From JAHJQZ01 sp963675235 (GTDB lineage Bacteria > Pseudomonadota > Alphaproteobacteria > Rhizobiales > Devosiaceae), in contig CAXXFU010000017.1 of the NCBI GenBank assembly GCA_963675235.2, positions 1 to 64,000 on the forward strand: 64,000 nt of DNA, written 5' to 3'. The notes below the pieces were generated by a model. The model saw nothing but the letters and a program-made list of their open reading frames with translations. It searched no databases and was not told the DNA's origin. Position 1 is the first letter of the stretch; the number at the start of each line of letters is the position of its first letter. Made by a program: the position numbers and the translations under genes. Shown piece by piece: positions 24,961-33,631 of the stretch.

Positions 24961-27339
24961 TCAGGCCGCCCGTGCGTGCCCTTGTACACCCAAGGTGAAT
25001 ATCTCGACGATGCGGTCGAGTTCGGACGCCTGGTTCTCGGTCTGCTCGATCGCCGCGTTGGTCTGTTCGACCAGCGCCGCATTGTGCTGGGTCATCTCAT
25101 CCATCTGCTGAACGGTGGTGCTGACCGCTTCGATCGAGGTCGCCTGCTCGCTGCTGTCCCTGGCAATGCCTTCCATTTCGGTGGCGTTGGCCTGAACCGC
25201 TTCGAGGATGGCCGAAAGCTTCTCGGCCGCTTCAGCGACGAGCTTGGTGCCACCCGCCACTTCCTCGCCCGACTGCTCAATAAGCTGCTTGACCTCGGAA
25301 GAGGCTTCCGCTGCACTCTGGGCCAAGCGTCGGACTTCGACGGCGACAACGGCGAAGCCCTTGCCAGCCTCACCGGCACGTGCCGCTTCGACAGAAGCGT
25401 TGAGCGCCAGCAGGTTGGTTTGAAAGGCAATGTCGTCAATCATGCCGATAATGTTCGAGATCTTGGCCGAGGACGCCGAAATGCGTTCCATGGCCTGATT
25501 GGCCGCCACCATCACCTCGCCGCCCTGCTCGGCGGTCCGCGACGCGCTCTTTGCCTGTTCGCTCGCTGCAGTGGCGCGCTTGGCATTGGTCGCCACGGTG
25601 TTGGCCAACTGCTCGATCGCCGCCGAGGTTTCCTCGATGGTCGCGGCCTGCTTGGTGGTGCGTTCGGAAAGGTCGTTGGCGCCCGACAGGATTTCGCCGG
25701 TGGCATTCTTCAGGCCGCCCGAGGTCTGACGCAGTTGCGATACGATCTCGACGAGCTTGTCCGCCACGGCGTTGGTGTTGCGCTTCAGGCGCTCGAAAGC
25801 ACCTTGGTAATCTCCCGTGACCCGCTTGGTCAGGTCGGTATGAGCCAGCGCCGAAAGCACCTCGCCGCTTTCGTCCATGCCGCGATCGACGGTCTCGACC
25901 AGCTCGTTGACCGAGCGCGCCAGGGCGTTGAGCTCGGCATCGGGGAACTCGGCGGCCACCCTCTGGCTGAAATCGCCGGCGACGGCCGCATCGACCACGG
26001 CACCGAATTCGTGCTGCAGTTCCTGCATCATTTCGGCCCGTTCGGACTGGGACCGCTCGATTCGCAGCGCTTCGTCCTTGGTCATGTCGCGCATCCTGAG
26101 CGCGTTCTCACGAAATACCTCGACGGTCTGCGCCATCTCGCCGATCTCGTCACGGCGGTGGGAATCGACAATCTCCATGTCGAGTTCCCCGTCGGCCAGG
26201 GCCTTCATTGTCCCGGTCAGCCGGGTCATCGGACGGGTAAGCGCCCGCGAAGCGAAGAAACCGGCAACGCCGACGATCAGTAGCAGCGCCAGCGCGACAA
26301 GCAGCATCATGCTGCCCATCCCGATCACCGGCGCGTCGACCTCGCTGGTCGCCATGGTCGAGGTCAGGGCCCATTGGGTGCCTTCGAATTCCACCGGCAC
26401 GGCAATGGCCACGGCGGATTGTCCGCTCACATCGGCGACGATGCCCGTGCCATGGCTGCCGCCGAGGGCGCTGGTGACGACCGGATTGGTGTACGCAACA
26501 TCGGCGCCGGCATTGGTGTCAAAGCGCGTGGCGCCGACGACCTTGCCGGCCGTATTGACCAGGAACATGTCGCCGGTTCTGCCGAGCCCGTTGGGATCGC
26601 CGAGCACCTGTGAAATCAGCGCGCCCGACAGCTGGATCGCCATTACGCCCTGTATCTTTTCGCGCTTGTCGAGGATGGGGGTGACGATGAAGCTCGCCGA
26701 CATGCCGGCAACCGGCGCATAAGGCGCCAGGTCGAGGAAAATGGTCTGTGGGCCATCCGCCGCCAGCGCCGTCTGCACCGCCTTGCCGAGTTCGGTGTCG
26801 CCCCACTCGCCTTCGGCACCAAAATTGGCGGCGAAATCGTTGCGCTTGTAGACCGTGTAGACGAGGTCGGCGTCACGGTTGAAGAGCATGATGTCTTCAT
26901 AACCCTTGAGCTCGGCCGCCGACCTGAAGGTCGGATGGTTCATCTCGTGCAGGAAGTCATAGGCCAGCTTCTGGTCGGACTTGGCGAGATCCTGGCGCGC
27001 CTCCTGGTTGGGATTGTTTTCGGCATAGGCCGCCCGGATCTCCTCGGAAGTGTCGGCCCCGCCATTGCCCCAGTTGATGCCGAGATTGCGCACGGCGCCG
27101 ACTGTCGAATCCAGGTGCGCCATCGAGAGCAGGTCGGACTCGGTCGATTCGAGCAGCTCGACGAACCCCTGCGCCCGCCCGTTGGCGAGATCGCGCAGCG
27201 TCGCGGACTGGATGTCGCGGACCACGTTCGAGGCAATGAAATAGCTGGCGAGTCCGACGCCGGCGCCCACAAGCAGGGCGCCCCCCAACAGCATGATCGG
27301 AAGCTTCAAGGCAATCGTGAGCGAAGGAATCTTCAGCAT
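24961..27339 (-). CDS. methyl-accepting chemotaxis protein, double-Cache (MCP4)
   Basis: This 792-residue receptor has TM1 (about residues 12-34) and a periplasmic sensor (about 38-335) with two Cache-like halves (DIMLFNRDADLVYTVYKRND; GDMFLVNTAGKVVGATRF). TM2 near 345-368, HAMP, a HAMP-like linker and the conserved hairpin (IIGMIDDIAFQTNLLALNASV) follow. Unlike its three neighbours it ends LGVQGHARAA just after the helical bundle, without the DWSEF docking tail. It may therefore rely on the other receptors for CheR/CheB access. The ligand is unknown. Confidence 0.92.
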   Translation of the reverse strand: MLKIPSLTIALKLPIMLLGGALLVGAGVGLASYFIASNVVRDIQSATLRDLANGRAQGFVELLESTESDLLSMAHLDSTVGAVRNLGINWGNGGADTSEEIRAAYAENNPNQEARQDLAKSDQKLAYDFLHEMNHPTFRSAAELKGYEDIMLFNRDADLVYTVYKRNDFAANFGAEGEWGDTELGKAVQTALAADGPQTIFLDLAPYAPVAGMSASFIVTPILDKREKIQGVMAIQLSGALISQVLGDPNGLGRTGDMFLVNTAGKVVGATRFDTNAGADVAYTNPVVTSALGGSHGTGIVADVSGQSAVAIAVPVEFEGTQWALTSTMATSEVDAPVIGMGSMMLLVALALLLIVGVAGFFASRALTRPMTRLTGTMKALADGELDMEIVDSHRRDEIGEMAQTVEVFRENALRMRDMTKDEALRIERSQSERAEMMQELQHEFGAVVDAAVAGDFSQRVAAEFPDAELNALARSVNELVETVDRGMDESGEVLSALAHTDLTKRVTGDYQGAFERLKRNTNAVADKLVEIVSQLRQTSGGLKNATGEILSGANDLSERTTKQAATIEETSAAIEQLANTVATNAKRATAASEQAKSASRTAEQGGEVMVAANQAMERISASSAKISNIIGMIDDIAFQTNLLALNASVEAARAGEAGKGFAVVAVEVRRLAQSAAEASSEVKQLIEQSGEEVAGGTKLVAEAAEKLSAILEAVQANATEMEGIARDSSEQATSIEAVSTTVQQMDEMTQHNAALVEQTNAAIEQTENQASELDRIVEIFTLGVQGHARAA

Positions 27340-27514
27340 TTTCCGCAGTCCCCCAAAACGAAGTCGTTCCCTGTGGTCACCGCCGCAAACAGGTCGGCGG
27401 CGCCCGATCTTGCGTCGAGCGGAACGGCAGATGGCTATTGGGTGGGCACTCTATTCGCCTAGTGTAAACCCATGCTAAACAAGGTATTAGAGCGACCGAA
27501 TACTGCAAAAGCAA

Positions 27515-27537
27515 AAGGCCGCCTCGAAGGCGGCCTT
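27515..27537 (-). terminator. terminator downstream of second cheY
   Basis: AAGGCCGCCT pairs perfectly with AGGCGGCCTT around a CGA loop. On the minus strand TTTTGC follows. It is 24 bp past the cheY stop. Confidence 0.85.
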
Positions 27538-27560
27538 GTTGAACGGGCTCAGGCAAACGA

Positions 27561-27950
27561 TCAGGACAATTGACCGATGACCGCCTCGATGCGCTTCTTC
27601 ATCGTCGCCGCGTCGAACGGCTTGATGATGTAGTTGTTGACGCCATAGGCAATGGCTTCCTTGACCTGTTCCTTGTCCGAACGACCGGTGGCCATGATGA
27701 AAGGCAGGCTCGCCGTGCGCGGATGCTTTCTGAGCACCTTGAGCAGGGTCAACCCGTCGATATCGTCCATGTTCCAGTCGGAGATGATCAGGTCGAAATT
27801 GGCCTTCTCGAGCTTGGTCAGCGCGTCGCGACCGCTCTTGGCCTCGATGATGTCTTTGAAACCGAGCTGGTTGAGGATGTACTTGCAGATACCGCGCATG
27901 GACTGCTGGTCATCGACAATCAGAACGCTAACTGCACTGGCTTTGGGCAT
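27561..27950 (-). CDS. cheY: CheY-like response regulator (second cheY)
   Basis: The 129-residue single-domain receiver has the acidic pair D13-D14, phosphoacceptor D58 (LIISDWNM), T88 (IMATGRSD) and K110 (YIIKPF), the full CheY set. It would be phosphorylated by CheA and either bind the flagellar switch or act as a phosphate sink. Its gene follows cheB by 95 bp on the same strand, and a strong terminator ends the unit. It differs clearly from the other CheY in the cluster (119 residues, ITDINMPVMDG), so the two probably have different roles. Confidence 0.93.
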   Translation of the reverse strand: MPKASAVSVLIVDDQQSMRGICKYILNQLGFKDIIEAKSGRDALTKLEKANFDLIISDWNMDDIDGLTLLKVLRKHPRTASLPFIMATGRSDKEQVKEAIAYGVNNYIIKPFDAATMKKRIEAVIGQLS

Positions 27951-28045
27951 GTTTACTCGTCACTTGTTACGCGCGCCCCGGCTAAAAGCCGACCTCGCGC
28001 ATTCTAGGAACAATCTCTTACCAATCCCTCAATCGGCTCACGCGC

Positions 28046-29098
28046 CTACGCAGCGGCTCTGATCTTGCCGAGGGCATTGGCCAGTTTGGCCGCCACAGCT
28101 TCCACTGGGGCCTGTTCGCAGACCGCGCCTTCCTCGAAGGCCACGCGCGGCATTCCGTAGACCAGGGCCGAAGCCTGGGACTGGCCGACCGTGTAGGCGC
28201 CGGCGTCCCGCATCGCCTTGAGGCCGGTGGCGCCGTCGCGCCCCATTCCGGTCAGGATGGCACCAACGGCCATGGGTCCGATGACCTTGGCGACCGAGGT
28301 GAACAGAACATCGACGCTTGGCCGGTGGCCGGAAACGGTGTCCTCGTGGCCGAGCCGGCACTTCAGCTGACCCGAGGTTTTTTCCACCATGAGGTGGTAG
28401 TCGCCGGGTGCGACATAGGCATGGCCCTTTTCCAGTACCATCCGGTCTTCCGCCTGAAGCACCCGCAAAGGCGTCACCTCGTCGAGCCTTTGGGCGAAGC
28501 GCTCGGTGAAACCCGCCGGCATGTGCTGGGCGATGACGATGGGCGGACAATCGGTCGGCATGTTGGTCAGAACGGCACGGATGGCTTCGACGCCGCCGGT
28601 CGAGGCGCCGATGGCGATCACCGATCCGGGCGGTGCCGCGGCGGTCTTGAGCGGCACATTCGCTGGCTTGGCGCGCATGGACATCCCGCGCGATCGGGCG
28701 TCGGAAGCGGCAGCGGCCCTGACCTTGCGCCGGACCTCGGCAGTGAAGCCGTCAATGCCGCCGCTGAGGTCCTGCCCCGGCTTGGCGACGAAATCCACGG
28801 CGCCCAGCTCGAGGGCGAGCATGGTCTCGTCCGCGCCCTTCTGGGTCAGCGTCGATACCATGACCACGGGCATCGGCCTCAATTTCATGATGCGTTCGAG
28901 GAACTGCAGCCCGTTCATGTTGGGCATTTCGATGTCGAGCGTCAGGACATCGGGATTGAGCTGCTTGATCTTCTCGCGCGCGTCGAGCGGATCCTCGGCG
29001 GTGCCGACGACGGTGATATCGCCGTCCTTGCCCAGCGAGCGAGACATCACTTCACGGATAAGGGCGGAATCGTCCACCACGAGCACATTGATGGTCAT
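28046..29098 (-). CDS. cheB: chemotaxis protein-glutamate methylesterase/deamidase
   Basis: CheB removes receptor methyl groups and deamidates Gln when phosphorylated by CheA. The 350-residue protein has an N-terminal receiver (D9/D10, phosphoacceptor D55 in LTLDIEMPN) and a C-terminal catalytic domain. The catalytic triad is S166 (GASTGG), H192 (AQHMPAGF) and D288 (TGMGRDG). Length is standard. It overlaps cheR by 4 bp, giving translational coupling. Confidence 0.97.
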   Translation of the reverse strand: MTINVLVVDDSALIREVMSRSLGKDGDITVVGTAEDPLDAREKIKQLNPDVLTLDIEMPNMNGLQFLERIMKLRPMPVVMVSTLTQKGADETMLALELGAVDFVAKPGQDLSGGIDGFTAEVRRKVRAAAASDARSRGMSMRAKPANVPLKTAAAPPGSVIAIGASTGGVEAIRAVLTNMPTDCPPIVIAQHMPAGFTERFAQRLDEVTPLRVLQAEDRMVLEKGHAYVAPGDYHLMVEKTSGQLKCRLGHEDTVSGHRPSVDVLFTSVAKVIGPMAVGAILTGMGRDGATGLKAMRDAGAYTVGQSQASALVYGMPRVAFEEGAVCEQAPVEAVAAKLANALGKIRAAA

Positions 29099-29964
29099 GC
29101 GACATGCCTCGCGTGTTGGGTCTGGGGCTTCATCTGGTAAATGGTCTTGCCCACGAGCTTAAAGGGACTGTCGGTGTAGGCGGCGTTTTCCGAGTGCCCG
29201 ACATAAAGGTAGCCGTCCGGCGCCAGAATAGCGCCGAGCCGGGTGAAGATGCGTGCCTGGGTAGCCTTGTCGAAATAGATGACGACGTTGCGGCAGAAGA
29301 TGGCGTCGAACGGACCCTTGATCGGCCAGTTCTCCATCAGGTTGAGCAGCTTGAACGCGATGATCTCGCGCGCCGCGTGTGGGATGCGGATGGTGCCGTC
29401 ACCGGGGCGATCGAACAGGGCGGCACGCTCGCGGCTCAACCCGGTCAGCTCGGATTCGGGATAGCTGCCGCTGGCGGCCCGGTTCAGCACATTGGTGTCG
29501 ATATCGGTGGCAAGGATGCGGAAGTCCCAGCGCTTGAGCTCGGGATATTTCTGCAGAAGATACATGGCGATGGTGTAGGGTTCCTGCCCGGTCGAACAGC
29601 CGGCGGACCAGATCCTCAGGCGCGGCTTGCCGTTGGGATTGACCCGCGGCTTGTGGGCGATCAAACGGCCAACCTGCTCGACCAGATGCTCGAAGTGATG
29701 ATCCTCGCGGAAAAAGCGCGTCAGGTTGGTGGTCAGCGCATTGACGAAATCCTGGTCGAGCTGGTCGTTCTTCTTGTGGTCAAGGAAATCGAGATAGTCC
29801 GAGAAACTCGACAGCCCGTGCGACTTGACGATCTTGGTCAATCGCGACATCACCAGCGTCCGCTTGGCCTCGCTCAGGGATATGCCTGCGATGTCGTAAA
29901 CGCGCTTCTTGACGCGGTTGAATTCCTTGTCGCTCAGCGGGATTTCAATCGTATCGTTGCTCAC
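29095..29964 (-). CDS. cheR: chemotaxis protein methyltransferase
   Basis: CheR transfers methyl groups from SAM to receptor glutamates. The 289-residue protein has an N-terminal helical domain (residues about 10-85), then the SAM-binding motif IWSAGCSTGQEPYT, ILATDIDTNVLNRA, FDAIFCRNVVIYFD and GYLYVGHSE. The beta-subdomain that binds receptor pentapeptides is present, consistent with -DWSEF tails on three of the four receptors downstream. It overlaps cheB by 4 bp. Confidence 0.97.
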   Translation of the reverse strand: MSNDTIEIPLSDKEFNRVKKRVYDIAGISLSEAKRTLVMSRLTKIVKSHGLSSFSDYLDFLDHKKNDQLDQDFVNALTTNLTRFFREDHHFEHLVEQVGRLIAHKPRVNPNGKPRLRIWSAGCSTGQEPYTIAMYLLQKYPELKRWDFRILATDIDTNVLNRAASGSYPESELTGLSRERAALFDRPGDGTIRIPHAAREIIAFKLLNLMENWPIKGPFDAIFCRNVVIYFDKATQARIFTRLGAILAPDGYLYVGHSENAAYTDSPFKLVGKTIYQMKPQTQHARHVA

Positions 29965-30000
29965 TGCCTAAAACTCCATTGGTCCCGAGCAATGAGTGGT

Positions 30001-31521
30001 TCACTTTGCGGCAGCCGGTCTTGGTCGGGTACCGCCGGTGGCACGATCCGCATCGTGGATAATACCGGCAACCCTGTGATCAAGCTGCACAAGTGCCTTT
30101 TTCCCCTGGCTCAGTGCATCCGACAGTGTGCCGGTCTCTCCACTTAAATTCCGTAAATTCTCATCGATATCTTGAATAAGCTTGACGAGGGCGGCGGCGT
30201 CCTTGGCACTGCCGTCGGATTGCGTCTTGGAGCGTGCGACCAGCGAGCGGATGTCCTTGGCCGTGCCGCTGGCCCGTTGCGCAAGGGTTCTGACCTCGTC
30301 GGCGACCACGGCAAAGCCGGCACCGCTCTCGCCGGCACGGGCCGCCTCGACCGCCGCATTGAGGGCGATGAGGTTGGTCCGGAATGAGACATCTTCGATG
30401 GCCGCGACCAATTCCGATATCTCCGAGGTCAAGGTGCCAAGGTCCGCGGCAGCGGCGTTGCTGCGTTGTGCCGCTTCGCCGGCCTCTCCGACCGCCTGGC
30501 GCGCCACCGCACCGAGTTCGTCCACTCTGGTTGCCTGTCGGCTGCCGGTTTCCAGCGTTGCGGAGATGGTCCTGCCGTCTTCGAGCGCGTCGGACGCCGT
30601 GTCACGCAGCCGGGCCGCCATGGCGCGGTGCCGGTCTATCAGCTCGGAGATGCGCTGCAGCTTGGCTTCGAGGCGCGCTCGCGTCTCGGTCTCTTCCTCC
30701 TCGCCGGCCCGGAAGGCGGCAATGAGATCGGCAATCCGTGCGGCACGGGCGCCGGCAGCATCGTTGCGCCCGCGCGCCGCCGCGAAGCTTTCGGCATCGC
30801 CGGAGAGCACGCCATCCATCAGCGTGGCTGCTTCCGTCATGGTCGCGACACCGTCCGAAAGCGCCCTTGCTTCGGGTCCGAGCGCGCCAATCTCGCCAGC
30901 AAGACCCGGTGCCGGCATGCCCGAAACCAGCGCCTCGGCGAGCCCGTCGAGCACAGCGCCGGGCATGGCCGTTCCTTCGGGCATGAGCACGACAAGATGA
31001 CGGTCGTCATCGGTGTTGGCCACGATGGCGCGATAGGGCCTGCCGCCGAGGCGCAGCGGGCTTGCATCGCCTTGGATCAAGCCGGCAAACCCGGGGAAAG
31101 CCTCGCCACGGCACAGGCGGCCATCGATCTCGGCCAGAGTGGCGCTGCCGGCCTGGATCTCGCCGTTTTCGCCGACGATCGCCAGCGGCAGCGGCATGTC
31201 GAGTATCGCCGCCTTGATGGCGTTGGCACGGCTGAGGCTGGCGTGCAGTGTCGAAACGATGGTCTCGACATAGAGGGCTTCCTGCCCACGCTCCATCTCC
31301 TTTTGGCCGACGGCGGCGCCTATGGCGCTCAGACGCGCGATGAGGCGGGCGTCGGTGCGGCGGGCCATGAAGACGGAGAGCGCGACCAACACCGCCGCCA
31401 GCAGCAGGCTTGCGGCGAACGCCGGGCTCGCCCAGCCCGCATGCGCCAGTGCCAGACCGGCGGCGAAGCCGGCGCAAAGGCCCGCGGCCGCGGCCAGCAA
31501 TGCCAGTACCGAGCGGCTCAT
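30001..31521 (-). CDS. membrane chemoreceptor-like protein with PAS-like region (MCP5)
   Basis: The 506-residue protein has two closely spaced N-terminal transmembrane helices (about residues 5-50). A PAS-like cytoplasmic region (about 85-180, PLAIVGENGEIQAGSATLAEI) and an acidic coiled linker (EEEETETRARLEAKL) follow. The signalling hairpin is divergent: IEDVSFRTNLIALNAAVEAARAGESG, then FAVVADEVRTLAQ. It has the canonical VVADEVR where MCP1-4 have VVAVEVR, and it ends in a basic tail with no CheR-docking pentapeptide. It lies between cheD and cheR, so it may be the founding receptor of the operon and sense a cytoplasmic signal. ATG 31521 was chosen immediately before TM1. Confidence 0.85.
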   Translation of the reverse strand: MSRSVLALLAAAAGLCAGFAAGLALAHAGWASPAFAASLLLAAVLVALSVFMARRTDARLIARLSAIGAAVGQKEMERGQEALYVETIVSTLHASLSRANAIKAAILDMPLPLAIVGENGEIQAGSATLAEIDGRLCRGEAFPGFAGLIQGDASPLRLGGRPYRAIVANTDDDRHLVVLMPEGTAMPGAVLDGLAEALVSGMPAPGLAGEIGALGPEARALSDGVATMTEAATLMDGVLSGDAESFAAARGRNDAAGARAARIADLIAAFRAGEEEETETRARLEAKLQRISELIDRHRAMAARLRDTASDALEDGRTISATLETGSRQATRVDELGAVARQAVGEAGEAAQRSNAAAADLGTLTSEISELVAAIEDVSFRTNLIALNAAVEAARAGESGAGFAVVADEVRTLAQRASGTAKDIRSLVARSKTQSDGSAKDAAALVKLIQDIDENLRNLSGETGTLSDALSQGKKALVQLDHRVAGIIHDADRATGGTRPRPAAAK

Positions 31522-31814
31522 GCCCACAGCCCTTCTCGAGAATCGCCACTTGCCATCGTAGCTCGAAGCTAGCGCCGCCATGGTTAATCAAAGGTGTTTG
31601 CGACACCTCCCGCGCAAGGTTTTGATAACTTTCAAGCGGTCCGGCGCAACCAGACAATAGAAATGGGACTGGCGACCGAGTGGCGGAACCGCGGGCCACT
31701 GCGCAAGCCTTCGGCCGTCTTCAGGACTGGCATTGAGGAAAGACACCCGTCTTTCGTGTCCACGCCTTCGAACCGGAACGTCGCCGCGCACTCTTCCCGA
31801 GTGCGCCGCGGACC

Positions 31815-32402
31815 TCAGAACAGTTCGATGTCATCCGCCGGTGCCGGGGCGGTGCGCTGGCGGCCGGCAAGCTCGAGTTCCTCGCGCACGATCTGGCCGC
31901 TCGCCATGGAATCCAGGCGCTTGACGAAGACCCGGCCCGATTTCGGCTTGAACAGCACGCGGCGGGCATATGTGCCGCCAAGATCCTCGCCGGCGATGCG
32001 ATAACCTTCAGCCGCCAGGAACTCGCGGACGAATGCGATGTTCTTGGCACCGACATCGTTGAGCGAGGCATTGATGTTGCCGCCGCCGAACACCTTGATC
32101 TCAAGATTGTCCTTTCGGCCGGTGCCGCGAGAAAGAACCTGGTTGATCAGCTGTTCCATGGCGAAGGCGCCATAGCGCGCCGAGGCGCCGTAGCGGTCGC
32201 GCGAGGAGCCGGATTGCTCGGCAAGGAGGAAATGGTTCATGCCGCCATAATTGACGACCCTGTCCCGGACGCAGGCGCTGACGCAGGAGCCCAGAACCGT
32301 GGAGAAGGTGACCTCATCCCCGGACACATGACAATCGCCCTGATGCACCGTGGTCACGACGCCACGATCGAATTCTGGAGGCAAGCTGTTTGCGACCGCC
32401 AT
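31815..32402 (-). CDS. cheD: chemoreceptor glutamine deamidase
   Basis: CheD deamidates receptor glutamines and aids adaptation. The 195-residue protein has the catalytic C40 (STVLGSCVSACV) and H57 (GGMNHFLL), a Thr/Gly-rich FGGGNI segment and the C-terminal SGRVFVKRLDS. The ATG at 32402 gives family-like N-terminal length. It is transcribed away from the plus-strand helical protein gene, with 153 bp between. Its own downstream gene (the membrane receptor) begins about 290 bp later, and that gap holds no gene. Confidence 0.94.
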   Translation of the reverse strand: MAVANSLPPEFDRGVVTTVHQGDCHVSGDEVTFSTVLGSCVSACVRDRVVNYGGMNHFLLAEQSGSSRDRYGASARYGAFAMEQLINQVLSRGTGRKDNLEIKVFGGGNINASLNDVGAKNIAFVREFLAAEGYRIAGEDLGGTYARRVLFKPKSGRVFVKRLDSMASGQIVREELELAGRQRTAPAPADDIELF

Positions 32403-32555
32403 TGTCCATTCCCTGCATACTTCACCCTAGTTTAGGGCCGTATTCGTTATCCAATCGCTAACTAAAAACGCAAAGGAATCTAGAGTTTTCACAGTCGCAA
32501 TACCCACTTAGGATTTTCCAACTAGAGTCGTCTGAATTGTTTAGGAGACTGGTGG

Positions 32556-32909
32556 ATGTCGCTGGAAAGACTGGCGCGGGAATTGGACGAGACAGCCCGG
32601 CAGACCGGGGAAATGGCGGCGAGTATTTCCTACTCCGTTCACCACATGGGTGAGTGCGCCAAGGGCTGCGAGGACACCCGTGAACAGGCCGTCCAGAACA
32701 TCATTGTCGCCCTGCAGGCCCAGGATCGCATCGAGCAGCGCTGCCGCAACCTGGCCCGTGCCGTGCGCGAACTGATCGCATCGGACCGCTCTATCGACCA
32801 TCCGCGCTTCGACGAGATCTGGCGCAATCTCCAGCTCGACGAGCTTGCAGTGCCTGAAATGTCCGGCATCGCCGCCCGTGTCGATCACGGCGAGTGCGAG
32901 TTTTTCTAA
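32556..32909 (+). CDS. small helical chemotaxis-cluster protein with CheZ-like DxxxQ motif
   Basis: The 117-residue protein is predicted almost wholly helical. Two long helices span about residues 5-30 and 38-75, a shorter one follows, and the acidic C-terminus ends DHGECEFF. Its central segment ALQAQDRIEQRCRNLARAV places D57 and Q61 in DxxxQ spacing preceded by Gln, matching the E. coli CheZ active site (D143-LTG-Q147). The aromatic acidic tail recalls the CheZ peptide that docks on CheY. It is far shorter than CheZ (about 214 residues), and the match is by eye. ATG 32556 has GGAG upstream. It is the only plus-strand gene inside the che cluster. CheY-P phosphatase activity is a hypothesis. 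Confidence 0.75.
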   Translation: MSLERLARELDETARQTGEMAASISYSVHHMGECAKGCEDTREQAVQNIIVALQAQDRIEQRCRNLARAVRELIASDRSIDHPRFDEIWRNLQLDELAVPEMSGIAARVDHGECEFF

Positions 32910-32948
32910 AAAAGGCGCATCAAACCACAGTGCCGATGATGCCCCGTG

Positions 32949-32986
32949 CGCCGGTGGCTCGTTCAAGCGAGTGCGCCGGTTTTTCA
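32949..32986 (+). terminator. terminator of the CheZ-like gene
   Basis: A GC-rich imperfect hairpin with CCGG arms, and CTCG/CGAG inside, ends in five T, 40-75 bp beyond the stop. Confidence 0.7.
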
Positions 32987-33024
32987 TTTTGCGTCCCGTA
33001 CGCCAGGCATGCGCCCAAATCAAA

Positions 33025-33042
33025 GGGCGCCCGAAGGCGCCC
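33025..33042 (-). terminator. terminator downstream of cheW
   Basis: GGGCGCC and GGCGCCC pair around CGAA. On the minus strand TTTGATTT follows. It lies 44 bp past the cheW stop. Confidence 0.8.
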
Positions 33043-33085
33043 CGATCACATCCGCCGGTTTCGCAACGAGGGCTAAAACCGGATG

Positions 33086-33580
33086 CTATGCCTGATCCTT
33101 GGTTCCGGCGACGATAGCGTGCAGGTCGATGAGGCCGACCATGGCGTTCTCATGGGTGATGATGCCGCTCAACAGCTCGGTGTCGGTGGCATTGCCCTCG
33201 GGCACGGAATGGATTTCGTCCTTGGAGATGGTCAGGATGTCGCTGACCGCGTCGACCAGGATGCCGACCCACTTGTTGCCGACCGACATGACGACGACGA
33301 CGTGGTTCTTTGTCGGCTCGGTCTGGCCGTCGCCGAAACGCGCCCTGAGATCGTAGATCGGAACGATGGTGCCGCGGAGGTTGATGACGCCGCGGACGAA
33401 TTCACGGGTGTTCGGCAGCGGCGTCGCGCCGTTCCAGGCCCGGATTTCGCGGACCGTGGTGATCTCGACGCCGTAGATCTGTTCGCCGATGGAGAAGGCG
33501 ATCAGCTGCAATGAGCGGGATTCGTCGCTCTTGCCGGCCGTGGCCTCGCCTTCGTTTTCCCGCAGTTCCAAAGCTTCCAT
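33086..33580 (-). CDS. cheW: chemotaxis coupling protein
   Basis: CheW bridges receptors and CheA. The 164-residue protein has the CheW SH3-like double barrel: LIAFSIGEQIYGVEITTVREI, PLPNTREFVRGVINLRGTIVPIYDLR, and the C-terminal VSDILTI and VGLIDLHAI. The N-terminal acidic tail of about 22 residues is longer than in E. coli. It is 51 bp downstream of cheA on the same strand. Confidence 0.96.
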   Translation of the reverse strand: MEALELRENEGEATAGKSDESRSLQLIAFSIGEQIYGVEITTVREIRAWNGATPLPNTREFVRGVINLRGTIVPIYDLRARFGDGQTEPTKNHVVVVMSVGNKWVGILVDAVSDILTISKDEIHSVPEGNATDTELLSGIITHENAMVGLIDLHAIVAGTKDQA

Positions 33581-33631
33581 GTCTGTCTCCTTGAGGCTCG
33601 CGACCGGCTCTGGGTCGCACAGCCCTTAATT

